A stretch of DNA of 29,449 nucleotides from Mesostigma viride (GCA_009746045.1 RPFO01001022.1:1-29449), one strand, 5' to 3'; positions 9,968 to 20,466 are shown, counted from the first letter of the stretch. The notes: generated by a model from the sequence alone, not told the origin. Made by a program: numbers and translations.

Positions 9968-12900
9968 AAATAAATGATACGTAGCATCACCCCCCCACAT
10001 GTATTGATACGTAGCATCACCCCCCACGTGTATTAATACGTAGCATCCCCCCCACATGTATTGATACGTAGCAGCACCCCCCACATGTATTGATACGTAG
10101 CAGCACCCCCCCACATGTATTGATACGTAGCAGCACCCCCCCACATGTATTGATACGTAGCATCCCCCCCCACATGTATTGATACGTAGCAGCACCCCCC
10201 CACATGTATTGATACGTAGCAGCACCCCCCCACATGTATTGATACGTAGCAGCACCCCCCCACATGTATTGATACGTAGCAGCACCCCCCCACATGTATT
10301 GATACGTAGCAGCACCCCCCCACGTGTATTGATACGTAGCAGCCCCCCCACATGTATTGATACGTAGCAGCACCCCCCCACATGTATTGATACGTAGCAG
10401 CACCCCCCCACATGTATTGATACGTAGCAGCACCCCCCACATGTATTGATACGTAGCAGCACCCCCCCACATGTATTGATACGTAGCAGCACCCCCCCAC
10501 GTGTATTGATACGTAGCAGCACCCCCCCACGTGTATTGATACGTAGCAGCACCCCCCCACATGTATTGATACGTAGCAGCACCCCCCACATGTATTGATA
10601 CGTAGCAGCACCCCCCCACATGTATTGATACGTAGCATCCCCCCCCACATGTATTGATACGTAGCAGCACCCCCCACATGTATTGATACGTAGCAGCACC
10701 CCCCCACATGTATTGATACGTAGCAGCACCCCCCACATGTATTGATACGTAGCAGCACCCCCCACATGTATTGATACGTAGCATCCCCCCCACACATGTA
10801 TTGATACGTAGCAGCACCCCCCCACATGTATTGATACGTAGCAGCACCCCCCCACATGTATTGATACGTAGCAGCACCCCCCCACATGTATTGATACGTA
10901 GCAGCACCCCCCCACGTGTATTGATACGTAGCAGCACCCCCCCACGTGTATTGATACGTAGCAGCACCCCCCCACATGTATTGATACGTAGCAGCACCCC
11001 CCCACATGTATTGATACGTAGCAGCACCCCCCCACATGTATTGATACGTAGCATCCCCCCACACATGTATTGATACGTAGCAGCACCCCCCACATGTATT
11101 GACACGTAGCAGCACCCCCCCACATGTATTGATACGTAGCAGCACCCCCCCACATGTATTGATACGTAGCAGCACCCCCCCACGTGTATTGATACGTAGC
11201 AGCACCCCCCACATGTATTGATACGTAGCATCCCCCCACACATGTATTGATACGTAGCAGCACCCCCCCACATGTATTGATACGTAGCAGCACCCCCCCA
11301 CATGTATTGATACGTAGCAGCACCCCCCCACATGTATTGATACGTAGCAGCACCCCCCCACGTGTATTGATACGTAGCAGCACCCCCCCACGTGTATTGA
11401 TACGTAGCAGCACCCCCCCACATGTATTGATACGTAGCAGCACCCCCCCACATGTATTGATACGTAGCAGCACCCCCCCACATGTATTGATACGTAGCAC
11501 CCCCCCACATGTATTGATACGTAGCAGCACCCCCCACATGTATTGATACGTAGCAGCACCCCCCCACATGTATTGATACGTAGCAGCACCCCCCCACATG
11601 TATTGATACGTAGCAGCACCCCCCCACGTGTATTGATACGTAGCAGCACCCCCCCACATGTATTGATACGTAGCAGCACCCCCCCACATGTATTGATACG
11701 TAGCAGCACCCCCCCACATGTATTGATACGTAGCAGCACCCCCCCACATGTATTGATACGTAGCAGCACCCCCCCACATGTATTGATACGTAGCAGCACC
11801 CCCCACATGTATTGATACGTAGCAGCACCCCCCACATGTATTGATACGTAGCAGCACCCCCCCACATGTATTGATACGTAGCAGCACCCCCCCACATGTA
11901 TTGATACGTAGCAGCACCCCCCACATGTATTGATACGTAGCAGCACCCCCCACATGTATTGATACGTAGCAGCACCCCCCCACATGTATTGATACGTAGC
12001 AGCACCCCCCCACATGTATTGATACGTAGCAGCACCCCCCCACATGTATTGATACGTAGCAGCACCCCCCACATGTATTGATACGTAGCAGCACCCCCCC
12101 ACATGTATTGATACGTAGCAGCACCCCCCCACATGTATTGATACGTAGCAGCACCCCCCCACATGTATTGATACGTAGCAGCACCCCCCCACATGTATTG
12201 ATACGTAGCAGCACCCCCCACATGTATTGATACGTAGCAGCACCCCCCCACATGTATTGATACGTAGCACCCCCCCACATGTATTGATACGTAGCAGCAC
12301 CCCCCCACATGTATTGATACGTAGCAGCACCCCCCCACATGTATTGATACGTAGCAGCACCCCCCCACATGTATTGATACGTAGCAGCACCCCCCCACAT
12401 GTATTGATACGTAGCAGCCCCCCCACATGTATTGATACGTAGCAGCACCCCCCCACATGTATTGATACGTAGCAGCACCCCCCCACATGTATTGATACGT
12501 AGCAGCACCCCCCCACATGTATTGATACGTAGCAGCACCCCCCCACATGTATTGATACGTAGCAGCACCCCCCCACATGTATTGATACGTAGCAGCACCC
12601 CCCCACATGTATTGATACGTAGCAGCACCCCCCCACATGTATTGATACGTAGCAGCACCCCCCACATGTATTGATACGTAGCACCCCCCCACATGTATTG
12701 ATACGTAGCAGCACCCCCCCACATGTATTGATACGTAGCAGCACCCCCCACATGTATTGATACGTAGCAGCACCCCCCCACATGTATTGATACGTAGCAG
12801 CACCCCCCCACATGTATTGATACGTAGCAGCACCCCCCCACATGTATTGATACGTAGCAGCACCCCCCCACATGTATTGATACGTAGCAGCACCCCCCCA

Positions 12901-14173
12901 CATGTATTGATACGTAGCAGCACCCCCCCACATGTATTGATACGTAGCAGCACCCCCCCACATGTATTGATACGTAGCAGCACCCCCCCACATGTATTGA
13001 TACGTAGCAGCACCCCCCCACATGTATTGATACGTAGCAGCACCCCCCACATGTATTGATACGTAGCAGCACCCCCCCACATGTATTGATACGTAGCAGC
13101 ACCCCCCACATGTATTGATACGTAGCACCCCCCCACATGTATTGATACGTAGCAGCACCCCCCCACATGTATTGATACGTAGCAGCACCCCCCCACATGT
13201 ATTGATACGTAGCAGCACCCCCCCACATGTATTGATACGTAGCAGCACCCCCCCACATGTATTGATACGTAGCAGCACCCCCCCACATGTATTGATACGT
13301 AGCAGCACCCCCCCACATGTATTGATACGTAGCAGCACCCCCCCACATGTATTGATACGTAGCAGCACCCCCCCACATGTATTGATACGTAGCAGCACCC
13401 CCCCACATGTATTGATACGTAGCAGCACCCCCCCACATGTATTGATACGTAGCAGCACCCCCCCACATGTATTGATACGTAGCAGCACCCCCCCACATGT
13501 ATTGATACGTAGCAGCACCCCCCCACATGTATTGATACGTAGCACCCCCCCACATGTATTGATACGTAGCAGCACCCCCCCACATGTATTGATACGTAGC
13601 AGCACCCCCCCACATGTATTGATACGTAGCAGCACCCCCCCACATGTATTGATACGTAGCAGCACCCCCCCACGTGTATTGATACGTAGCAGCACCCCCC
13701 CACATGTATTGATACGTAGCAGCACCCCCCCACATGTATTGATACGTAGCAGCACCCCCCCACATGTATTGATACGTAGCAGCACCCCCCCACGTGTATT
13801 GATACGTAGCAGCACCCCCCCACATGTATTGATACGTAGCAGCACCCCCCCACATGTATTGATACGTAGCAGCACCCCCCCACATGTATTGATACGTAGC
13901 AGCACCCCCCCACATGTATTGATACGTAGCAGCACCCCCCCACGTGTATTGATACGTAGCAGCACCCCCCCACATGTATTGATACGTAGCAGCACCCCCC
14001 CACATGTATTGATACGTAGCAGCACCCCCCCACATGTATTGATACGTAGCAGCACCCCCCCACGTGTATTGATACGTAGCAGCACCCCCCCACATGTATT
14101 GATACGTAGCAGCACCCCCCCACATGTATTGATACGTAGCAGCACCCCCCCACATGTATTGATACGTAGCAGC
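9968..14173. repeat. Minisatellite part 2, about 140 copies of a 30-bp unit, C-rich on the plus strand
   Basis: The unit is TGATACGTAGCAGCA, then seven C, then ACATGTAT. Variants have six or eight C, AGCATC for AGCAGC, CACGTG for CACATG, or lack the GCA (27 bp). Each unit contains two small palindromes, TACGTA and ACATGT. The last kilobase is almost uniform, while the left part is more variable. Because 30 is a multiple of three, long frames stay open on both strands; these are by-products of the repeat. Confidence 0.95.
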
Positions 14174-14178
14174 ACAAT

Positions 14179-14327
14179 TTTAGTCAGCCTACCATCCACG
14201 TTGCGGCAAAAGATCACCTTTTTTTGTGTTTCGGCAAAATGAAGATTTCTTGCAAACTATCGTTATGCAGGCAGGTAGCAACGTCCGATGTTATAATCCG
14301 GCAGGTAGCATGCAAACGTCGAAACGA
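14179..14327 (+). repeat. Dispersed direct repeat, copy 1
   Basis: It begins CAATTTTAGTCAGCCTACCA and ends GTAGCATGCAAACGTCGAAA. The same sequence, about 80 percent identical by eye, recurs at 14739-14897 in the same orientation. The copy starts exactly where the minisatellite stops. Confidence 0.85.
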
Positions 14328-14738
14328 TATGAAGGGGAAAAAAAGCATCAAACAGGAGCACCGATTAGAAACGCAGCAAATGCAGTATGTGCACATCTAC
14401 ACCTATAACCTAACCAGACCAAAGGCATAGCAAACATGGAAAGGGTGACCCAAGTGAAAGCCTAGCACCACCATGATCGACATGTGCGAGACCAAGAAAC
14501 GCTCCATGGCAACTAGACTAAAGGGATGGATGCCAGATGTGGATTAGGATCGGCTTAGCTGACTCTACCGAGATGTCTGCAGGGTTTAGCTAGCAACGAA
14601 AAGAAGGAAGCCAGACATTTTTATCACTCTTGCTGCAACATAGAGTTTCTTGCGATGGCAGCAAGGACATGTCTTCGCCCAGCTGGCTAACTGTGTCGTC
14701 GGCGTGCATGCGCTGTTTAGTTGCCGTTTTTGATAGAA
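14328..14738. other. No gene seen between the two direct-repeat copies
   Basis: Short open frames only, none with splice sites or composition that I would call coding. No repeat of the families described here was recognised. Confidence 0.5.
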
Positions 14739-14897
14739 CAATTTTAGTCAGCCTACCATCCAGGATGCGGCAAAAGCTCACCTTTTTTTCGTTGTGCGGC
14801 GAAAGCAGACCGATTTCCTTGTAAACTTCCGGCACCAGGCAGGTATCAACGTAGGATTTTATAATCCAGCAGGTAGCATGCAAACGTCGAAACGATA
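14739..14897 (+). repeat. Dispersed direct repeat, copy 2
   Basis: Second copy of the element at 14179-14327, again starting CAATTTTAGTCAGCCTACCA and ending GCATGCAAACGTCGAAACGA. Followed at about 14918 by a decayed 22-bp palindrome (GGGTCTCT, CTGCGG). Confidence 0.85.
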
Positions 14898-15720
14898 TGG
14901 CAGCTCGTATCAGCTATGGGGTCTCTCTGCGGCTGCGCTTCTTTTTCGATGGGCGATGGGACGGTCGCAATTCGCAAAACGGACGCGGCGTCACAGGGCT
15001 GAACGGTATTGAAAAAATTGGAAACGTGGCATCCTCGTTCCTCCCCACGGAACTGAAAACTGGAAGCGCGGCGCTGGTGCAAAAGCTCGATCCCATCTTT
15101 TGGAACCAAGCTAGCGGATTGGACGACATCCAATATGCCGTCACCCGTGCTTGTGGCCGCAGGTATAAAAAGAGACGACCTCCAGCCCATTTACCTGGGA
15201 ACATTCGGATGTTTGGCTGACATCGTTACCATGCGTCAATGTACAATGAGGTTCTGGGTTCGATTCCTGGTGTGGTCATGGAAATAAATTTTTTTCTGCA
15301 CATCTACTGAAATCAGTCATAGCACCAAACAATCACGCTGCAGCGAGACGCTATAGCCCTGGAGCCCGCTGATAAACCTGACATCCGGTACGTCTTACTA
15401 TCATAGATTGCCGAACTATATAATAATAATAGTCTATACCACTTTTTCTTGTAAATGATTTACTAAATAATGATTCTATATACTTTAACATACCATATTA
15501 TTAAAGTATGTGGAATTTAACCATGCTATTCACAATATATTATAAAATCTTTTGCAAAATATACTGTAATTAGTATATATATTTTCTGATAAACAATTTT
15601 ATCAATGCTACTGTGTTATTTTTGTTATTCTCGCCATGCAGGTATCTGAGTGTTCTGGGAGAACTAATAAGAGAATGAGCCGCGAAGGTGAGGAAAACCT
15701 GAAATCTTTTCGTCCTTATT
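14898..15720. other. Gene-free stretch with a tRNA-like B box and an AT-rich segment
   Basis: A frame open at 14897-15220 includes a decayed palindrome and has no recognisable product. A partial palindrome (CACG, CTGCAG, CGAGACGC) lies near 15332-15350. From about 15400 to 15620 the DNA is strongly AT-rich. No gene is supported. Confidence 0.5.
15252..15288 (+). repeat. tRNA-like 3' half, probably a SINE relic
   Basis: The segment CTGGG, TTCGATT, CCTGG forms a five-pair T-arm with a perfect B-box sequence (GGTTCGATTCC). The bases after it (TGTGGTCA) would be the 3' acceptor strand, but no matching 5' strand or clear A box was found within tRNA distance upstream. A complete tRNA gene is not supported. 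Confidence 0.3.
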
Positions 15721-15721
15721 G

Positions 15722-15979
15722 GGGTCTCTCTGCAGCTAGACCATTTATAACCACAAGCAATAGCTTAAATTCAAGGGTCTCGCTGCAGCTAGACCCTCTT
15801 TATGGTTGCTATAAAATTAATGAATCAGAAGTCTGTGATTTAACAATCGCACGCCGCAATGAAGGGTCTAGCTGCAGCGAGACCCCAATCTTGGTCGGGG
15901 TATGCTAAGTTCACCACATCAGGTAATCTTTTCGTCTAACGGAAAAAGCCCCTCTAAGGGTCTAGCTGCAGCTAGACCC
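15722..15979. repeat. Cluster of four 22-bp palindromes upstream of the transposase-like gene
   Basis: Copies at 15722-15743, 15775-15796, 15864-15885 and 15958-15979. The last is a perfect palindrome of the AG type (GGGTCTAG, CTGCAG, CTAGACCC less overlap) and ends 15 bp before the first ATG of the transposase-like gene. The others have unequal arms. Confidence 0.85.
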
Positions 15980-15994
15980 CAATCGTGGTAAAAA

Positions 15995-18900
15995 ATGATA
16001 CACTTTCGAACTTTGTCTGTAATTGTCGCTTTTCCCAACGATACTCGATTTGCATGGATTTCGTTGTGCCGGTCGTCATGGCATGCAGCACGCGAACGGG
16101 TGGGAGTTTTCGCCCTTGCGTCCGGTCGTCCAGGATTCAGTGCAATTAAGTTGAACACCGGGACGAAGCAGTCAACTGGCGCAAAAAGGGTTTTCGGAGA
16201 TGAGAACCAGAATCCAGCGCAGCCTGAAGCCAAGGAAGTCAAGCGGCCGGGAGAATACTCGAAATCAAAGAGGGTTATTGGGGAATATTTCGCTGACCAG
16301 GCGTTTGAAGCGGCTCAGGCGATGACAAAACCCGAGGGGCGGGGGCCGGCTTTCGACCAGATGATTGCTGGCTTTAACTCTAGGGCCGCTGAACTAGGTC
16401 ACGGGAAGTATCATGAGGAGGCGAAAAAGCTTTACAATCAGGAGCGGATGGCAGAACTGAACAGGTTCTGGGTGGCTCGGATTAACGGCTTTTTTGATGG
16501 TCTGACCAAAAGCGACGCAGACAGAGACGTCAGGATGGTGCTGATGTCCACGCTTTACTGTGGTGACGACTTGGAGAAGGAGTTTTCGGCCGCGGAGTTG
16601 GAGAACCTGACGGGGATGGACGCCAAGAAGATTCGCGGAATTCGCGCGATACGAAGGCAGCAGAAGTTGGACTACCTCAGACACGCGCAGGCTCGCAAGG
16701 GGCGCCCTTTGCCGCAATTCGTGATTGACGCGATAGTGGACGCGTGGATGCACGATGATGAGTCGCGCGCCTCCTCCCAGATGAAGGATGTCAAGCGCAC
16801 TTACAGCAGGGAGGGTCGTGGCAATCACGGGGTGCTCGTCGCCGTTGAGGGAGCGCGCTATTACATGACCTCCAAGGAGGACATGTACAATCACTTTCTC
16901 GAAAAGCATGCGTACTGGAACAAAAGGAGTAACCAGTATGATAAGGACGTGGGCATTCACGTGGGCTACACGACCTTCTGCAAATACGCGCCCGATTGCA
17001 TCAAGGGCAAGTGGAAGGAGAGGAACCTGTGCGCGTGTGAGAAGCACGTCACCATGCAGTCGGCCATGGGGGCGTGGACCAAGCACTCCAATGCGAACCA
17101 CGGCAAGAACTGCAAGTGTGGCGCGGAGTGTGCGGGATGCTCCAAGTACAGAGAGCCGGACGGTACTTGCGGAATGTGGAAAGCCATTCACTCGACGGAC
17201 TGGATCAAGCACTTTCACTGCCCGGTGTCCGCCGAGACTGACGGCAGGGATAACGGGCTGCGTGAAGGGGGCGGAATGGGCGGGGGGATGGAAGAGGGGG
17301 AGGGGGAAGATGAATGGCGGGGACGGGACCTGGAAGACCTCGACATTTCTGAGAGGCTGGTGGAGGACGAAGATGGGGTGCCGAGGACGGAGAGGGTTCA
17401 CCGCATACTGAAGATGGCGTGTGTGGAGGGGTTCTGTCCTGAGGAATCATGCGGCATCCATAATAACTGGGTGCAGTGTGATCGGGACAAGAATTCCACG
17501 GAGATTCTGAATTGGTTCAAGTTCGAGATGGTGGAGCAGACTGTGACCCGACGGGTGAATGTGAGTTGGTTTCGATTTTATTTCTCCGTTAATATGTTGT
17601 TGACTTTTTTTTTTGTGACCTATAGCTGCAGCGAGACCCTTTGTGAGTTGCAGTTATCTTATCGAAATGCGATTTTATTGCAAATCGAAACTGTCTGCGG
17701 ACCTTTGCGAAACAGGGCGAGACCGATGGCAGGGCGGCGAAGAAGGTGAAGCGGCCCGAGCAAGTCCAAATGAGGTCCACCCCAGCTGAGCTGCGGGACG
17801 AGATTCTTAAGATGTGGGACAAGTTCACCGTGCACTGCTTTACGGCCTGGTCGCAGGCGGATACAATCAAGGATCGGGAGAAGAATCTGAGAGAGGGGGA
17901 CGTGCTCGTGCACGGCGACTGGGCCGAGAACTACGAGAACAGCAGCTACGTCCAACTGCAGTCGCAGTACTTCCACAAGCGCAGCCACATCCTGATGCCC
18001 ATGATCGTGCGTTATCGGCTCAACGGCGAGCTGGAAAAGCGCGTCTTCTTTTTCCTGGGGGATTCCAGTATCAAGCGGGGCGAGCGCGCACTCGTATACG
18101 CTCTTCGCAAGATTCTGGAAACCCTGCGGGTAGAAGTAGGGGTAGAGGTGCGAAACCTGTACATGTGCTCGGACAACTGCGCGGTGCAGTTTAAGTCCAG
18201 GTACGTGATTAACCAGATTAACGGTCTGCTCATGGGGGATCCCGACCTGCAGGCCTTTGAGTTCCACTACATGGGGGAGCAGCATGGGAAGGGGGAGGTG
18301 GATGGTCAAGGAGCGAAGTGCAAGTGCGTCTTGAGGGAAATGCAGAGGATTCCCGAAAACCAGCACATACTTGAGACCCACCAGCTAGTCGCCTACTTGA
18401 ACCAGAACTGGCAGGGCGGCAAGACATCGAGCAGGGAGTCGGCCCGCGCGCGGGCCGAGAACGTCACTCGCCACTTCTTCCTTTTACCCCCGGTACGGAA
18501 TTGTGTGTTATTTCAGGTTTTAAGACGTCAACTGCCGCTGTTCTATAAAAATTCAAACCCAATAAAGGTATCTCTGCAGAGAGACCCTATATACTGTCAA
18601 TGGGTTGCTTTTCTTTTAGGTATGAAATTTCGCTTGTTCTATCGGTATGAAGGGGTCTCTCTGCAGCTATACCCTGTGTCGAATTTCGATCACTTGATAT
18701 CTTGTCGTACGTTGTTATTATGATTCGAATGGGGTCTCTCTGCAGCTATACCCTGTGTCGAATTTCGATCACTTAATATCTTGTCGTACGTTGTTATTAT
18801 GATTCGAATGGGGTCTCTCTGCAGCTATACCCTGTGTCGAATTTTGATCACTTGATGTCTTGTCGTTATTTTTTTTTTTGTAAGGGGTCTCTCTGCAGCT

Positions 18901-19724
18901 ATACCCTGTTTTATTGATTTTTGGTCAATTTTGCTAACTTGAACGGTATTCTTTTTGCCCTAACTATTTGATGACAGGACGTCGAGTCCGGCCGACGCGC
19001 GGAGGTGGAGGAGGTGCCTGGCATCAAGAAGGCGCATTGGTGGCGACTGGACAAGTCCGACCCTGGCCTTTTGATGATTAGGCGCTATTCCTGCTACTGT
19101 CCGCCCTGTTTGGCTGGGCGGTTTGAGGGATGTCTAAGCGAGTGGTCGTTTATCATCGAGTTCAATGATGCAGGAAGCTCGATGAAAACTGTCCGTTTGC
19201 TGCCACCGAGCCAGCCCAACCCTCCGGTTCGCATGGTGACGCGGGGGGAGCAGCTGAAGGACAAGCGGGAGGCGATGGGCCGGCAGATGAGACTCCACGA
19301 CTATGTGGCAGTTCCATCGGACAAGGACACGGATCACGATCCCATCCACCCGTTCTGGTTGGCTGAGGTTGTAAGCGAAGCCGGGCCGATCGTGTTAGAC
19401 GAGAACTTCGAGAGGTGGGTCGAGGGCCGGAACGGACGGGAGAAGGAGCTGTTCCTCGCCGGGAACGGCATTCTTCCCGTTCGGATTTGGAAGCGGGATA
19501 AGCATGACCCCCTGCATTTCACGCTCAACGTTGAGGATTGGCCACCGTCACGCCAGCCCGAGCTTGTGAATTGCTATCTCTGCGTCGCTCCGGCTCTCCG
19601 GCTAGAAGCACGCGTGCGCAGCGACGGAATGTGTGCCGACATCAGGATGAGCAAGGAGCTCGACAAGTGGCTTACTGCGCTGGTGATCAAGGATGAAGCC
19701 CCGGAGGGGCCGGCACCGACTTAA
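15995..19724 (+). CDS. DDE/RNase H-like transposase-family protein with cysteine clusters, three exons
   Basis: Exons 15995-17560, 17716-18492 and 18978-19724 join in phase 0 at GT-AG borders, giving about 1,029 residues with no frame break. Exon 1 holds a Cys/His-rich region (VGYTTFCKYAPDC, then NLCACEKH, then CKCGAECAGC) followed by an acidic linker. Exon 2 carries the putative catalytic core: HGDWAENYE (Asp at 17917-17919), MCSDNCAVQFKSR (Asp at 18172-18174) and GEQHGKGEVDG (Glu 18295-18297 or Asp 18301-18303). Exon 3 adds a C-x-C-x2-C-x7-C cluster (YSCYCPPCLAGRFEGC). This order matches an uncharacterised transposase-like family, common in animals and algae, with signatures of the form DFSEN, SDGxxxQFK and HGKGxxDG. 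The acidic residues suggest a metal-dependent strand-transfer fold; activity is inferred. Introns 1 and 2 and both flanks carry the 22-bp palindromes. The first 40 or so codons are weakly coding-like, so the true start may lie downstream or in an earlier exon. Confidence 0.75.
17618..17639. repeat. Palindrome copy in intron 1 of the transposase-like gene
   Basis: ACCTATAG, CTGCAG and CGAGACCC are adjacent. The left arm is partly decayed. It lies 58 bp into the intron. Confidence 0.7.
18567..18908. repeat. Palindromes and 79-bp tandem repeat in intron 2 of the transposase-like gene
   Basis: A CT-type palindrome lies at 18567-18587. Four further copies begin at 18652, 18731, 18810 and 18884. 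They share a right arm with TATACCC instead of TAGACCC. The first three are followed by nearly identical spacers (TGTGTCGAATTTCGATCACT and onward), a tandem unit of 79 bp. The shared arm change shows they arose by local duplication of one mutated copy. Confidence 0.85.
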
Positions 19725-19735
19725 ACAAGAAATTG

Positions 19736-19757
19736 GGGTCTCGCTGCGGGTAGACGA
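19736..19757. repeat. Palindrome copy just after the transposase-like stop codon
   Basis: GGGTCTCG, CTGCGG and GTAGACGA are adjacent: one core change and two right-arm changes. It starts 11 bp after the stop codon. Confidence 0.65.
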
Positions 19758-20012
19758 CGCCCTAGTTTCGGCTCGTATTATATCTTTAGAGTGGGGCTTC
19801 AGTAGGGTGTAAAAAGGTGGCCGCATATATTGTATATATTTTTCGAGATCTTTCTGAGGTCAAGTTTAAGGGTAGTTGATAATTTTTTGCGGCCTTCAAT
19901 TAACAGTTATTTTTTACTGCAACATAATTTTATGCTGTATATTTAAATAATGATAAGGATTTCGATATTTTTTTGCACAATCTATTCGACATTTGTTTCT
20001 GCATGTCGAGAA
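19758..20012. other. AT-rich spacer without a gene
   Basis: Contains runs of T and ATATAT-like segments. No open frame of note and no recognised repeat. Confidence 0.5.
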
Positions 20013-20226
20013 TTTATTGCTCCACCCCCACAAAAAAAATCGTTCCGGAACTGTTCGAAGCGAATAGCACTGACAGGATTCGAACCCGGGTCCACCTTAA
20101 TGTTCGGAGTGAGGTAGGCCAGCCATCATGTTCCGCACTCAAATCTGGCTCGGGTCCGATCCCTCCCATTGCTCTTCGCTTCGAACAGCTCCGGAACAAG
20201 TTAGGTGTGGGGTTGGAGCAATAAAT
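20013..20226. repeat. About 214-bp imperfect full-length palindrome with tRNA-like B boxes
   Basis: The left end TTTATTGCTCCACCCCCACA matches the complement of the right end (TTTATTGCTCCAACCCCACA). The match continues through GTTCCGGAACTGTTCGAAGC and, more weakly, to a centre near 20120 (TAGGCCAGCCA). Each half carries a B-box-like sequence: GGGTTCGAATCC on the minus strand near 20077-20088, and GGGTCCGATCC on the plus strand near 20152-20162. The pattern suggests a fold-back element or an inverted pair of tRNA-derived units. No clear target-site duplication was seen. Confidence 0.75.
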
Positions 20227-20442
20227 ACTTATTTGCCGGGCGCAGTTGTCATTCCGCCTAGTACAATTGCGTCACTAGTACAATTTTTGTCTGGGTACGG
20301 TACGAACCAATAACGCAATATTTAGTATCTAATCGCCGCTGCTCTTGCTGAATTTTATCCGGAAGCTGAAAAAGGTGTCCGGTGAAGCGAATACTAGTGA
20401 CTGGTGGTCGTGCCCTTCCATTACTCCTTATCGACAAATTTT

Positions 20443-20466
20443 GGGTTCTACCTGCAGTTATAACCC
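20443..20466. repeat. Diverged palindrome copy
   Basis: GGGTTCTAC, CTGCAG and TTATAACCC are adjacent. The core is intact; both arms are changed or lengthened. It lies about 80 bp before the proposed ATG of the small orphan gene. Confidence 0.5.

Noticed and set aside
9968-14173. Telomeric repeat
   Set aside because: The unit is 30 bp with internal TACGTA and ACATGT, unlike known short telomeric repeats, and unique sequence follows on both sides.
9845-14217. Three minus-strand frames of about 1,390-1,440 codons
   Set aside because: They are by-products of a 30-bp unit without stops; the peptide switches between the same three decapeptides whenever a C run changes length.
13115-14242. Plus-strand frame of 375 codons (STPPHVLIRS repeats)
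   Set aside because: Translation of the same minisatellite with no start context or non-repeat domain.
15164-15172. TATA-box promoter (GTATAAAAAG)
   Set aside because: No supported gene starts nearby on that strand, and such a short match is expected by chance.
15252-15288. Complete tRNA gene
   Set aside because: Only the T-arm and B box are convincing; no 5' acceptor strand or D-arm at the right distance.
17561-17715. Reading through intron 1 of the transposase-like gene
   Set aside because: The frame is open to 17749, but the segment is T-rich, contains a palindrome, and ends without the catalytic core; splicing joins the domains in phase 0.
20077-20160. Minus-strand tRNA gene inside the 214-bp palindrome
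   Set aside because: The T-arm has a mismatch and no cloverleaf could be closed; a tRNA-derived repeat fits better.
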